Origin: Amycolatopsis iheyensis
GTDB taxonomy: Bacteria > Actinomycetota > Actinomycetes > Mycobacteriales > Pseudonocardiaceae
DNA length: 64,000 nt
Assembly: GCF_024703995.1 (NCBI RefSeq)
Contig: NZ_JAMXQV010000017.1
Span: 124,001-188,000, forward strand
Reading direction: 5' to 3'
Part shown: piece after piece, positions 1 to 8,522 of the stretch
Position numbering within the stretch: the stretch's first letter is position 1
Layout: the number at the start of each line of letters is the position of its first letter
Translations under genes and position numbers: made by a program
The notes under the pieces: generated by a model
The model's database searches: none
Seen by the model: only the letters and a program-made list of their open reading frames with translations
What the model was told of the DNA's origin: nothing

Positions 1-1
1 G

Positions 2-1078
2 ATCGCCGGCGTGGGTTCCGGGAACCCGCCGTCGGGCGAACACGTCGACGTCGGCGGGGCATTGGTCGTGCCAGGGTTCGTCGACACCCACTGCCACGGC
101 GGGGGAGGTGCTTCGTTCACCTCCCTCGATCCGGAGGAGCTCCTGACGGCGGTGCGAGCGCACCGCCGTCACGGCACCACGACCATGCTCGCCAGCCTGG
201 TCTCCGACCCGGTCGACATCCTGCGTGACCAGGTGGCCGCGCTGCGTGAAATCGTCCAGGACGGCGAGGTCGCGGGCATCCACCTGGAGGGGCCGTTCAT
301 CTCGAAGGCCCGCTGCGGGGCGCACGACCCGGAGACGCTGCTCGAACCGGACACCGGGACGGTCGAGAAGCTCCTGCGCGCGGGCCAGGGCGCGATCCGG
401 ATGGTCACCATCGCCCCCGAGCTGCACGGCGGCGTCAAGGCCGTCCGGCAGCTCGCCGAATCGGGCGTCATCGCCGCCATCGGGCACACCGACGGCGTCG
501 AGGAGCAGCTGCTGCCGGCCATCGACGCGGGTGCTTCCGTGGCGACGCACCTGTTCAACGGCATGCGGCCGCTGCACCACCGCGAGCCGGGCCCGGTCGG
601 GGCCCTGCTCGACGACGAGCGCATCACGATCGAGCTCATCTGCGACCTGGTCCACCTGCACCCGACGGTGGTCCGGCTGGCCGCGAAGCACGCGGGCCGC
701 AACCGCACGGTGCTGATCACGGACGCGATGTCGGCGACCGACGCCGCCGACGGCCGCTACACGCTGGGCCGCCTCGAGGTGGACGTCCACGACGGCGTCG
801 CGACGCTCGCGGACAACGGCTCGCTGGCCGGCAGCACCCTGACGATGGACACCGCCTTCCGCAATCTGGTCCGGGGTGCGAAACTCGGCATCCTCGACGC
901 GGTGCACGCGACGTCGCAACGGCCCGCCGAGCTGCTCGGCATCGCCGATCACACCGGCATGCTGTGCCAGGGGTACGTGGCCGACATCGTGGTCCTCGAC
1001 CAGGACCTGCGGCCCGCGAAGGTGCTGCGCCGGGGTGAGTGGGTCGCCGAGGTGGGTACGGCTACCTTGAGTACCTGA
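2..1078 (+). CDS. nagA: N-acetylglucosamine-6-phosphate deacetylase (5' end outside window)
   Basis: This enzyme removes acetate from GlcNAc-6-phosphate, giving glucosamine-6-phosphate in cytoplasmic amino-sugar and chitin catabolism. The amidohydrolase metal-site motifs appear in order: DTHCHGG, the acidic HLEGPF, IGHTDG, THLFNGM and the catalytic Asp of ITDAMSATD. The frame is open to the left edge, and the family is about 380 residues long, so roughly 25 N-terminal residues and the promoter are missing. I therefore reject the GTG at 11 as the start. Its pathway links it to the chitin-active LPMO at 40472, which carries a dre site. Family assignment is very secure. Confidence 0.95.
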   Translation: MAGVGSGNPPSGEHVDVGGALVVPGFVDTHCHGGGGASFTSLDPEELLTAVRAHRRHGTTTMLASLVSDPVDILRDQVAALREIVQDGEVAGIHLEGPFISKARCGAHDPETLLEPDTGTVEKLLRAGQGAIRMVTIAPELHGGVKAVRQLAESGVIAAIGHTDGVEEQLLPAIDAGASVATHLFNGMRPLHHREPGPVGALLDDERITIELICDLVHLHPTVVRLAAKHAGRNRTVLITDAMSATDAADGRYTLGRLEVDVHDGVATLADNGSLAGSTLTMDTAFRNLVRGAKLGILDAVHATSQRPAELLGIADHTGMLCQGYVADIVVLDQDLRPAKVLRRGEWVAEVGTATLST

Positions 1079-1102
1079 TACGGACGAGCGAATTGGGCGG
1101 AG

Positions 1103-1459
1103 ATGAGCGAGCCGAAGGACCCCGAGCAGTTGCTGGCGGACGCCCTTCGCGCGCAGGCGGTCTTCGCCCCTTCGGCGTCCCCGGCGCCGGCTCGCACCCC
1201 CGAGCCGGGCACGGACGCCGTCCCGACCAGCGCGATCAACGAGCTGCCGTCGGCGTACGGGCTGCTGTCCGGGGCGAGCGCGGACTCGCTGGAGCGCGAG
1301 CGCGCGGCACTGGACCCGGTCGCCGAAGCCCCGACGGCCTACACGCCGCCGCCGCCACCGCGCCCGTCGGCGCAGCTGCCCGCGTACTGGATCCTGCTGC
1401 TGGCGGTGCTGCTGGGCCTGGCCGCGGGGTCCGTGGTGGGCTTGCTCACGCTGGTCTGA
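1103..1459 (+). CDS. Small C-terminally anchored membrane protein of unknown function
   Basis: A 118-residue protein with an acidic, Ala/Pro-rich N-terminal region and one hydrophobic helix at the extreme C-terminus (about residues 94-118, from AYWILLLAVLLGL). That suggests a tail-anchored protein with its bulk in the cytoplasm. The ATG at 1103 is preceded by GGGCGGAG, a usable ribosome site. It lies 24 bp after nagA and could be cotranscribed with it. I recognise no domain; low-complexity proteins of this type are common in Pseudonocardiaceae. Confidence 0.7.
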   Translation: MSEPKDPEQLLADALRAQAVFAPSASPAPARTPEPGTDAVPTSAINELPSAYGLLSGASADSLERERAALDPVAEAPTAYTPPPPPRPSAQLPAYWILLLAVLLGLAAGSVVGLLTLV

Positions 1460-1504
1460 CCGGGTCTCAGTAACGACTCAGGGTGACCCTGTACCGTTTT
1501 TGAG

Positions 1505-2209
1505 GTGATTCTCGCCCAGAGCACGGTCAACACGATGTCGCTGCTGCCGTCATGGCTGGACCCGCAGCACCTGCTGAGCGGTCTGACAGTGCCGGTCATC
1601 GCGGTGCTGTGCCTGATCATCTTCATCGAGAGCAGCATCTTCCCGGTGCTGCCCGGTGACTCCCTGCTGTTCACGGCCGGGCTGTTCATCGCGAACAAGA
1701 CCTTGCACGCCCCGCTGTGGCTGGTGTGCGTGCTGGTGACGGTCGCGGCGCTGCTCGGCAACGTGGTCGGGTACTACATCGGCTACTTCGCCGGACCCAA
1801 GCTGTTCAACCGGCCGGACTCGAAGATCTTCAAGCAGGAGTACGTCGACAAGACGCACGAGTTCCTGGAGAAGCACGGTCCCAAGGCGGTGGTCCTGGCC
1901 CGGTTCGTGCCGTTCGTCCGGACGTTCATCACGTGGATCGCGGGCATCGGCCGCATGGACCCGAAGCGCTACTTCACGTACACGGTGATCGGCGGCATCC
2001 TGTGGGCCGCGGGCATCACGGTGCTGGGCTCGCTGCTCGGCGGAGTGCCGTTCATCGCGAACAACGTCGACGCGATCTTCGTGCTCATCGTGCTGGTGTC
2101 GGTGGTGCCGATCGCGCTGGAGTACCTGAAGGCGCGGCGCGAGAAGAAGAACGCCGGCGTCGAGACCGATCCCGAGGTCACCCAGCGCATCCCGCGGGTG
2201 CGGGACTGA
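1505..2209 (+). CDS. DedA family membrane protein (first of two)
   Basis: A 234-residue polytopic protein of the DedA/SNARE-associated (VTT) family. These proteins support envelope homeostasis, and members are linked to undecaprenyl-phosphate or lipid translocation. The family signature is visible as ARFVPFVRTFITWIAG followed by RMDPKRY, with an early PGDSLLF motif. The start is GTG at 1505; an ATG at 1535 in the same frame is an alternative. A strong terminator follows at 2228. A second DedA gene lies at 8523; the two differ clearly in sequence, so they are not a recent duplication. Confidence 0.9.
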   Translation: MILAQSTVNTMSLLPSWLDPQHLLSGLTVPVIAVLCLIIFIESSIFPVLPGDSLLFTAGLFIANKTLHAPLWLVCVLVTVAALLGNVVGYYIGYFAGPKLFNRPDSKIFKQEYVDKTHEFLEKHGPKAVVLARFVPFVRTFITWIAGIGRMDPKRYFTYTVIGGILWAAGITVLGSLLGGVPFIANNVDAIFVLIVLVSVVPIALEYLKARREKKNAGVETDPEVTQRIPRVRD

Positions 2210-2227
2210 GGTTTTGCTCCACGGGAA

Positions 2228-2258
2228 GGGCCCCACCGGTCGGCGGTGGGGCCCTTTT
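2228..2258 (+). terminator. Intrinsic terminator after dedA
   Basis: A perfect 11-bp stem (GGGCCCCACCG, 2228-2238, pairing with 2244-2254) with a 5-nt loop is followed directly by TTTT. It ends the rightward nagA-dedA transcription. Confidence 0.9.
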
Positions 2259-2280
2259 GTCGGACCCTCGCGGTAACGTG

Positions 2281-2312
2281 AAAACAGGGGTCCCCCGGGA
2301 GGGGACCCCTGT
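2281..2312 (-). terminator. Intrinsic terminator of the leftward FAD oxidase gene
   Basis: A perfect 12-bp stem (2284-2295 with 2301-2312, loop CGGGA) lies 10 bp past the stop of the leftward gene and is followed on that strand by a T-run, seen as AAAA at 2281-2284 on the given strand. With the hairpin at 2228 it isolates two convergent units. Confidence 0.88.
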
Positions 2313-2321
2313 CGGCGTGGT

Positions 2322-3713
2322 TCAGGTCATCGAGAACATCGAGCCCGGGTTGAACAGGTTCTCCGGGTCCAGCGCCGCCTTGATCTGCCGGTGCACCCGC
2401 ATCCCCACCGGCCCGATCTCGCGCTCCAGCCACTCCCGCTTGATCTTCCCGACCCCGTGCTCACCGGTCACCGTCCCGCCCAGGGACAGCCCGACCTCGA
2501 GGATCGCGTCGAACGCCTTCTGCGCGCGGGCGAACTCGTCCGGGTCGTCGGGCTGGTAGACGATCGTCGGGTGCATGTTGCCGTCGCCCGCGTGGCCCAC
2601 CACCGCGATGCGCAGGCCGACCTCCGCGCTGATCTTCTCGCAGCCGCGGATCAGCTCCGCGATGCGCGTGCGCGGGACGCACACGTCGTCGGTCAGCCAC
2701 AGGCCGTACGTCTCCAGCGCCGTCAGCACCACCCGGCGGGCCTGCAGCAGCATCCGGCCCTCTTCGAGGTCCTCGGTCGTGTACGCCAGGTCCGCGCCGC
2801 AGTCGGTGCAGATCTGCTCGATCGCCGCCAGCTCGCGGCGGGCCACCTCGCCGCCCGCGTCCGACTGGCCCAGCAGCAGCGCCTGGCAGTCCGAGCCCGC
2901 GCCCAGGTCCGTCTTCAGGTACGTCTCGGACGCCTTGATCGACGACGCGTCCATGATCTCCAGCAGTGACGGCACCAGGCCTTCCCGCACGATCCGCGCC
3001 ACCGCCTCGCCCGCGGCCTCGGTCGTCGTGAAGCCCGCGACGAGCGTCGCCGGGGCCTGGGGCAGCGGCTTCAGCTGGACCGTCGCCTGCGTGATGACGC
3101 CCAGCGTGCCTTCGCTGCCCACGAACAGCCGGGCCAGGTCGTACCCGGCCACGCCCTTCACCGTCCGCCGGCCGGTCTTGAGCAGGGAGCCGTCGGCCAG
3201 GACGACCTCGAGGCCGAGCACCGAGTCCGTCGTGACGCCGTACTTCACGCAACAGAGCCCGCCGGCGTTCGTCGACAGGTTGCCGCCGATCGTGCACCAG
3301 TCGTAGCTCGACGGGTCCGGCGGGTAGAACAGCCCGTGCTTCTCGACGGCGTTGCGGAAATCGAGGTTGACGACGCCCGGCTGCACGACGGCCAGCCGGT
3401 TGCCCGGGTCGATCTCGACGATCTCGTTCAGCTTGGTCAGCGACAGCGTCACGCAGCCGTCGATGGCGTTCGCGGCGCCGGAGAGGCCACTGCCCGCCCC
3501 GCGCGGCACGATCGGCACCCCGGCCTCGGCACAGGCCTTGACGACGGCCTGCACCTCCTCGACGTTCGCCGGCAGCGCCACCGCGAGGGGCCGGCCGGAC
3601 GGCGCCAGCGGCATCATGTCGCGCGCGTAGGACGCGGTGACGTCGGTGTCGGTGAGCACGGCGCTCTTGCCGATCAGGTCGCGGAGCCGGGTGACCAAAG
3701 CTTCGTCGCTCAT
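2322..3713 (-). CDS. FAD-linked oxidase, glycolate oxidase GlcD / D-lactate dehydrogenase type
   Basis: A 463-residue flavoprotein of the PCMH/FAD-oxidase C family that oxidises D-2-hydroxy acids such as glycolate or D-lactate. The FAD-binding motif VPRGAGSGLSGAA lies at about residues 65-80. YPPDPSS and SLGGTVTGEHGVGKIK are typical of GlcD and yeast D-lactate dehydrogenase. I place the start at the ATG ending at 3713, which has GAGG in front; a GTG ten codons upstream has no ribosome site. No GlcE or GlcF subunit is adjacent, so it may act alone. The exact substrate cannot be read from sequence. Confidence 0.88.
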   Translation of the reverse strand: MSDEALVTRLRDLIGKSAVLTDTDVTASYARDMMPLAPSGRPLAVALPANVEEVQAVVKACAEAGVPIVPRGAGSGLSGAANAIDGCVTLSLTKLNEIVEIDPGNRLAVVQPGVVNLDFRNAVEKHGLFYPPDPSSYDWCTIGGNLSTNAGGLCCVKYGVTTDSVLGLEVVLADGSLLKTGRRTVKGVAGYDLARLFVGSEGTLGVITQATVQLKPLPQAPATLVAGFTTTEAAGEAVARIVREGLVPSLLEIMDASSIKASETYLKTDLGAGSDCQALLLGQSDAGGEVARRELAAIEQICTDCGADLAYTTEDLEEGRMLLQARRVVLTALETYGLWLTDDVCVPRTRIAELIRGCEKISAEVGLRIAVVGHAGDGNMHPTIVYQPDDPDEFARAQKAFDAILEVGLSLGGTVTGEHGVGKIKREWLEREIGPVGMRVHRQIKAALDPENLFNPGSMFSMT

Positions 3714-3770
3714 GGCCTCATCGTAAGCCCGGCTAGTCCGCACTGCGGAACTTCTATTTCAAAACCGCCC

Positions 3771-4196
3771 CTACCGGACCAGTCCCAGCAGCTTGTCGAC
3801 GTGCACCCGCAGCAGCACGCGCTGGTCGCTGACCATCGCGTCGCGGTACTCGTCCCAGTCGGGGTGCTCGCCGGCCGCCCGGCGGTAGTAGTCGACGAGT
3901 GCCTCGACCGTCTCGTCGTCCCGTGACGCCGCCGGCGGGGTGAGCGACGCCTGCCCCTCGGCGACGACGTAGCTCCAGCCGTCCTCGCTGCCCACGTGGT
4001 AGGTGACGCGGGGATCGCGGCGCATGTTCTTCGTCTTCGCCCGCGTCTCGGTGATCGACGCGATGATCGTGCCCGACTCCGCGTCGTACAGGTGCGTGAT
4101 CGTGGACAGCTGGGGCCGCCCGTCGCGGCGGATCGTGGCCAGGACGCCGTGGCGGTGCGTGGCGAGGAAGTCCTTCAGCGCTGTGTCGTCGGTCAT
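3771..4196 (-). CDS. PPOX-class flavin/F420-dependent protein (Rv1155-like)
   Basis: A 141-residue split-barrel protein of the pyridoxamine-5'-phosphate oxidase-like superfamily. The opening HRHGVLATIRRDGRPQLS and the central TETRAKTKNMRRDPRVTYHV are characteristic of actinobacterial F420- or FMN-binding members related to M. tuberculosis Rv1155. Such proteins reduce cofactor-like or xenobiotic substrates in the cytoplasm; this one's substrate is unknown. It is transcribed away from the MarR operon at 4457, sharing a 260-bp intergenic region, so the MarR protein could also affect it. Confidence 0.85.
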   Translation of the reverse strand: MTDDTALKDFLATHRHGVLATIRRDGRPQLSTITHLYDAESGTIIASITETRAKTKNMRRDPRVTYHVGSEDGWSYVVAEGQASLTPPAASRDDETVEALVDYYRRAAGEHPDWDEYRDAMVSDQRVLLRVHVDKLLGLVR

Positions 4197-4405
4197 ACCC
4201 CTTTCAACCCCGGATGGCCCGCTTTGTTCCGGCCCCGGGCGGGTATCCGGCTCACTCGAAAGTGCTGATCAGCCCCACATAGCGCAACAAAAAGGACGAA
4301 CGGGGGCGCGGAAATCTGCTTGCATTGGGCAACTAAAGTGTGTTGTGACACATCGGGCAGCTCATGGCTTGCACAACTGTCCGTGAAGGCACATCCTTGC
4401 CGTAG

Positions 4406-4417
4406 GCAACTAGTTGC
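4406..4417. promoter_or_regulatory. Perfect 12-bp palindrome, candidate MarR operator
   Basis: GCAACTAGTTGC is a perfect palindrome about 40-51 bp before the marR-like start at 4457. Related half-site text (GGCAACTA near 4329, GCACAACT near 4371) occurs upstream. Position and symmetry suggest an autoregulatory operator; this is inference. Confidence 0.5.
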
Positions 4418-4456
4418 AGCCGCCAACCAACGCCTCGCCCGCGTGAAGGATCCAGC

Positions 4457-4987
4457 ATGGCACCGAACAGCTCCGCCACCCGGCCCACGGCCGAACTCGA
4501 CCTCGCCGACCAGCTCGGCCACGAGCTCGTGCGCCTGGTCCGCCTGATCAACAAGGCGAAGTCGCAGGTGTCCAAGCAGGGTCCCGACGGGATCGAGCGG
4601 GCGGCCTACGCGATCCTCTTCACCCTCATCCACGAGGGCCCGCAACGCACCAGCCGGCTCGCCGAGTCGCTCCACTCCGAGATCTCCACGATCAGCCGGC
4701 AGTCGAGCTCCCTGGTGCAGCACGGCCTGGTCGAGCGCCAGGCCGACCCCGAAGACGGGCGGGCCTGCCTCCTCGCGCCGACGGCCGAGGGCATGCGGGT
4801 GTTCGAAGAGAACCGCAAGCAGCGCAACCACTGGCTGGCCGAAGTGCTCGGGGACTGGACGGACGGGGAAATCCAGACCCTCAACCGGCTCTTCGGCCGG
4901 CTCAACACAGGTATCGAGAACCACTCTCCACAGCTGGCCGACGCCCAGGCGTCCGCCGGTGCACCGGCCAAGGGGGCCAACGCATGA
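4457..4987 (+). CDS. MarR family transcriptional regulator of the adjacent efflux operon
   Basis: A 176-residue winged-helix protein. The helix-turn-helix lies around residues 60-100 (TSRLAESLHSEISTISRQSSSLVQHGLVER), followed by the wing DPEDGRACLLAPT. Its last four bases overlap the pump gene start (ATGA at 4984), so it is translationally coupled to the transporter. Such regulators usually repress their own operon until a hydrophobic compound binds. A perfect palindrome at 4406 is the likely operator. Confidence 0.92.
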   Translation: MAPNSSATRPTAELDLADQLGHELVRLVRLINKAKSQVSKQGPDGIERAAYAILFTLIHEGPQRTSRLAESLHSEISTISRQSSSLVQHGLVERQADPEDGRACLLAPTAEGMRVFEENRKQRNHWLAEVLGDWTDGEIQTLNRLFGRLNTGIENHSPQLADAQASAGAPAKGANA

Positions 4988-7572
4988 GCACCACCACCGA
5001 AGCGGCTCCGGTCGAGGTGAAGGAACCACCTCGGCTGAGCCACCGCCAGATCGTCACGATCTTGAGCGGCCTGATGTGCGGCATGTTCCTCGCCGCGCTG
5101 GACCAGACGATCGTCGGCACGTCGATCGTCAAGATCGCCAACGACCTGCACGGCTTCGACCTGCAGGCGTGGGCGACCACGGCGTACCTGATCACCTCGA
5201 CGATCGTCACGCCGATCTACGGCAAGCTCTCCGACATCTACGGCCGCAAGCCGTTCTACCTGGCCGCGATCGGCATCTTCGTCGCCGGCTCCGCCGCGTC
5301 GACCTTCTCGACGTCGATGTACGAGCTGGCCGCGTTCCGCGCGGTGCAGGGCCTCGGCGCCGGCGGTCTGATGTCGCTGGCCATGACCATCCTCGGCGAC
5401 ATCGTGCCGCCGCGTGAACGCGCGAAGTACCAGGGTTACATCCTGGCCGTGTTCGGCCTGTCGACCGTGCTCGGCCCGGTGCTCGGCGGCTTCTTCGCCG
5501 GCATCGACAACCTGGCCGGCCTGCACGGCTGGCGCTGGGTCTTCCTGATCAACGTCCCGATCGGCATCATCGCGCTGTTCGTCGTGGCCAAGGTCCTGAA
5601 CGTGCCGCACCAGCGCCACGAGCACAAGATCGACTGGTGGGGCGCGCTGACGCTGGTCGTCGCGGTCGTGCCGTTCCTGATCGTCGCCGAGCAGGGCCAG
5701 AAGTGGGGCTGGGGGGACGGCAAGGCCATCCTCTGCTACGTCGTGGGTGGCGTCGGCGTCATCGCGTTCATCCTGGTCGAGAAGCTGATGAAGGACGCCG
5801 CGCTGATCCCGCTGCGGCTGTTCAAGAACTCGACGTTCACCGTGGCGATCATCGGCGGCATCATCGTCGGTGTCGCGATGTTCGGCGCGATCACGATGAT
5901 CCCGCAGTTCATGCAGGTCGTGCAGGGCTACACGCCGACCGAGTCCGGGCTGCTGATGTTGCCGCTGATGGCGGGCATCATGACCAGCTCGATCGTGTCG
6001 GGCCGGCTCACCGGGAAGACCGGGCGCTACAAGATCTTCCCGATCGTCGGCACGATCCTGATCGCCGGTGGCGCGTTCTTCTTCGCGCAGGTCAAGTACG
6101 ACTCGCCGCTGTGGCACCCGCTGGTCGCGGCCGCCATCATCGGTCTCGGCCTCGGCCAGTGCATGCAGACGCTGATCATCGCGGTGCAGAACGCGGGCCC
6201 GCGCAGCGACATGGGCGTCTCGACCGCGTCGGCGACGTTCTTCCGCCAGATCGGTGGTACCGCCGGTGTCGCGATCTTCCTGACGGTCCTGTTCAACACC
6301 CTGCTCCCGAACATCACCAAGGCGTTCGGCGGCAAGCTGCCCGCCGGCGCCGGCGCCGGCATCGGCAACCTGTCCGAGAACACCAGCAACATCCAGAGCC
6401 TGCCCGAGGCGATCCGGACCCCGGTGCTGATCGGCTTCACCGAGTCGATCACCACGGTCTTCTACATCGCGGGCGCGGTGGCGCTGCTGGCCACGGTCGT
6501 GCTGCTGTTCATGAAGGAGATCCCGCTGACCAACGCGGCCCCGGCCGCGGCGGCCATGGAGGGCGGCGAGGCGCTGCTCGAGGCGGACGAGCACGACTTC
6601 ACCGACGAGCCCACCGAGATCGTCGAGCCGGTCACGCCGGTCGACCGCGAGCCGGCCCTGGTCGGCGGCGGGAAGCACGCACTGAGCACCAACGGGCACG
6701 GCGACTACCAGGCCGTGTCGGGCGCGTTGCCGATGGCGGTCACCAACTCCGTCGCGAACGCCGAGCTGGACACCCCCGTCGGAGCGGGCGGCGTGCCCGT
6801 GACCGGGCACGTCCGGCGCCAGGACGGCACGCACGTTTCGGGTGCCGCGCTCACGCTGATCGACCAGCGCGGCCGCCAGGTCGCGCGGGCCACCGGCGCC
6901 GCGGACGGCAGCTACTCGGTGCCCAGCCAGGGCCCGGGCGCGTACGTGCTCATCGTGTCGGCCCACGGCCACCAGCCGCAGGCGTCCAGCGTCGTGATCA
7001 GCAACGGGCCGGCGACGGTCGACGTCACGCTGACCGGCTCCGGTGAGCTGACCGGCACCGTGCGGGCGGCCGTGACCGGCTCCCCGCTGGCGAACGTGAC
7101 CGTGACGCTGACCGACGGCCGGGGCGAGGTGAACGGCGCGTTCATCACGACCGCGGACGGCACGTACGCCTTCGTCGGGGTCGGCGCCGGGGCGTACACC
7201 CTGGTCGCGAGCGGCAACGGCTACCGGCCCGTCGCGGTGACGCTGACCGTGCCGGACAGCGGCGTGCTGCGCCACGACGTCGAGCTGTCCAGTTCGGTGC
7301 AGCTCGGCGGCGTCGCGCGGACCGAAGGCGACCGGGTCGTCCCGGACGCGCGGATCACCGTGCTCGACGCCGAAGGCAACGTCGCGGCCGTGGCCCGGAC
7401 CGACAGCGAAGGCCGCTACCTGGTCAGCGACCTGCCCGCGGGCGCGTACACCGTGGTCGCGAGCGGCTACCCGCCGGCGACCAGCCAGGTGGAGCTCACC
7501 GGCGGCGAAGCGGGCCACGACGTCCGCCTGAGCTACGACCAGGCCCTCGACGAGCTGGTCGACCGGTCATGA
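4984..7572 (+). CDS. DHA2 (EmrB/QacA) drug efflux MFS pump with three C-terminal carboxypeptidase-regulatory-like domains
   Basis: An 862-residue fusion. Residues about 1-510 form a 14-helix DHA2 drug:H+ antiporter, with LDQTIVGTSIVKIANDL in helix 1, GKLSDIYGRKPFYL in the helix 2-3 loop and the motif-C stretch VLGPVLGGFFAG. After an acidic linker (about 520-600), residues about 604-850 contain three beta-sandwich repeats of the CarboxypepD_reg type, each with G-YxF/V-GAYTLVASG signatures. A typical EmrB pump is about 500 residues, so the tail is additional. With 14 helices the tail should be cytoplasmic. The gene overlaps both neighbours by 4 bp (ATGA). Confidence 0.9.
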   Translation: MSTTTEAAPVEVKEPPRLSHRQIVTILSGLMCGMFLAALDQTIVGTSIVKIANDLHGFDLQAWATTAYLITSTIVTPIYGKLSDIYGRKPFYLAAIGIFVAGSAASTFSTSMYELAAFRAVQGLGAGGLMSLAMTILGDIVPPRERAKYQGYILAVFGLSTVLGPVLGGFFAGIDNLAGLHGWRWVFLINVPIGIIALFVVAKVLNVPHQRHEHKIDWWGALTLVVAVVPFLIVAEQGQKWGWGDGKAILCYVVGGVGVIAFILVEKLMKDAALIPLRLFKNSTFTVAIIGGIIVGVAMFGAITMIPQFMQVVQGYTPTESGLLMLPLMAGIMTSSIVSGRLTGKTGRYKIFPIVGTILIAGGAFFFAQVKYDSPLWHPLVAAAIIGLGLGQCMQTLIIAVQNAGPRSDMGVSTASATFFRQIGGTAGVAIFLTVLFNTLLPNITKAFGGKLPAGAGAGIGNLSENTSNIQSLPEAIRTPVLIGFTESITTVFYIAGAVALLATVVLLFMKEIPLTNAAPAAAAMEGGEALLEADEHDFTDEPTEIVEPVTPVDREPALVGGGKHALSTNGHGDYQAVSGALPMAVTNSVANAELDTPVGAGGVPVTGHVRRQDGTHVSGAALTLIDQRGRQVARATGAADGSYSVPSQGPGAYVLIVSAHGHQPQASSVVISNGPATVDVTLTGSGELTGTVRAAVTGSPLANVTVTLTDGRGEVNGAFITTADGTYAFVGVGAGAYTLVASGNGYRPVAVTLTVPDSGVLRHDVELSSSVQLGGVARTEGDRVVPDARITVLDAEGNVAAVARTDSEGRYLVSDLPAGAYTVVASGYPPATSQVELTGGEAGHDVRLSYDQALDELVDRS

Positions 7573-8390
7573 CCGGCCTGCGCGCGACCTTCCGCACGGC
7601 CGAGGGCTGGGCGGTGGAGCACGCGGTGCTGACCGTCACCGACCCGGCCGGGCGGCAGGTCGCCCGGCAGGCGGCCGACGTCCGCGGGGAGGTCGTCACC
7701 GACGCCCTCCCGGCGGGCACCTACACCGCGGTCGTCACGGCGGCCGGCTACACGCCGATCGCCCGGATGACGCAGGTCGCCTCGGACGGCTCCGGCTCGC
7801 TCGGCGACGTCGTGCTGGCCCCGGTCGCCGAGGCGATCGACCTGCCGCCCGCCGGGCCGTGGGTGATCGACCCGATGCACTCGTCGGTGGTCGCGACCGC
7901 CCGGCACCTGGGCATCGCGAGCATCAAGGCGCGGTTCCCGGACGTGTCCGGCCGGATCGAGATCGGCCGCCCGGCCGAGCGGTCGTCGGTGCACGCCGAG
8001 ATCAAGGCGGCGACCATCGACACCGGCATCCGGATGCGCGACGACCACTTGCGCTCGGCGGACTTCCTCGACGTCGACGTGCACCCGGTGATCACGTTCA
8101 CGAGCACGGGGCTGCGCCAGCGTGGCGTCGACTCGTGGACGCTGCTGGGCGAGCTGACGCTGCACGGCGAGCGCCGCGAGATCGAGCTGGAGCTGAGCTA
8201 CGGCGGCTGGGGCCCGGACCCGTGGGGTGGCGTGCGCGTCGCGTTCCACGCCGAGACGACCTTGCACCGGAACGACTTCGCGATCAACTACAGCGCGATG
8301 GTCCGGGCCGGGGTGGCGGCGGTCGGCACGACCGTGAAGGTCGAGCTGGACATCGAAGCGGTGCAAGGCGAATCGCTGCCGCAGTTCTGA
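7569..8390 (+). CDS. YceI family lipocalin-like protein with N-terminal carboxypeptidase-regulatory-like domain
   Basis: A 273-residue protein. Residues about 1-90 form a fourth carboxypeptidase-regulatory-like unit resembling the repeats on the preceding pump (DALPAGTYTAVVTAAGY). Residues about 95-273 form a YceI barrel, with WVIDPMHSSVVATARHLGIASIKARF and the RNDFAINYS end motif. YceI proteins bind polyisoprenoid-like or other hydrophobic ligands. There is no signal peptide, so it should be cytoplasmic like the pump tail. Overlap with the pump gene (ATGA at 7569) couples their translation. Confidence 0.9.
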   Translation: MTGLRATFRTAEGWAVEHAVLTVTDPAGRQVARQAADVRGEVVTDALPAGTYTAVVTAAGYTPIARMTQVASDGSGSLGDVVLAPVAEAIDLPPAGPWVIDPMHSSVVATARHLGIASIKARFPDVSGRIEIGRPAERSSVHAEIKAATIDTGIRMRDDHLRSADFLDVDVHPVITFTSTGLRQRGVDSWTLLGELTLHGERREIELELSYGGWGPDPWGGVRVAFHAETTLHRNDFAINYSAMVRAGVAAVGTTVKVELDIEAVQGESLPQF

Positions 8391-8404
8391 GGTTTTCGGT
8401 CAAC

Positions 8405-8437
8405 GAAGGCCCTCTCACCGCTGGTGAGGGGGCCTTC
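8405..8437 (+). terminator. Terminator-like hairpin ending the MarR-MFS-YceI operon
   Basis: A 15-bp stem (8405-8419 with 8423-8437, one G-T pair, 3-nt loop) lies 15 bp after the yceI stop. It lacks a T-run, as is common in actinomycetes. Confidence 0.75.
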
Positions 8438-8522
8438 ACCGTTCGTGGATCCTGAATATCCCGGTGCGTTCGATTCGACCGTTCGCCGTGGCCCGTTCAC
8501 CTGGGCCACGTAGGCTCCGGGT

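Noticed and set aside
4606..7518. 970-codon open frame antisense to the MFS pump
   Set aside because: Composition is Arg/Asp/Gly/His-rich shadow text complementary to a well-supported transporter; such antisense frames are produced by GC3 bias.
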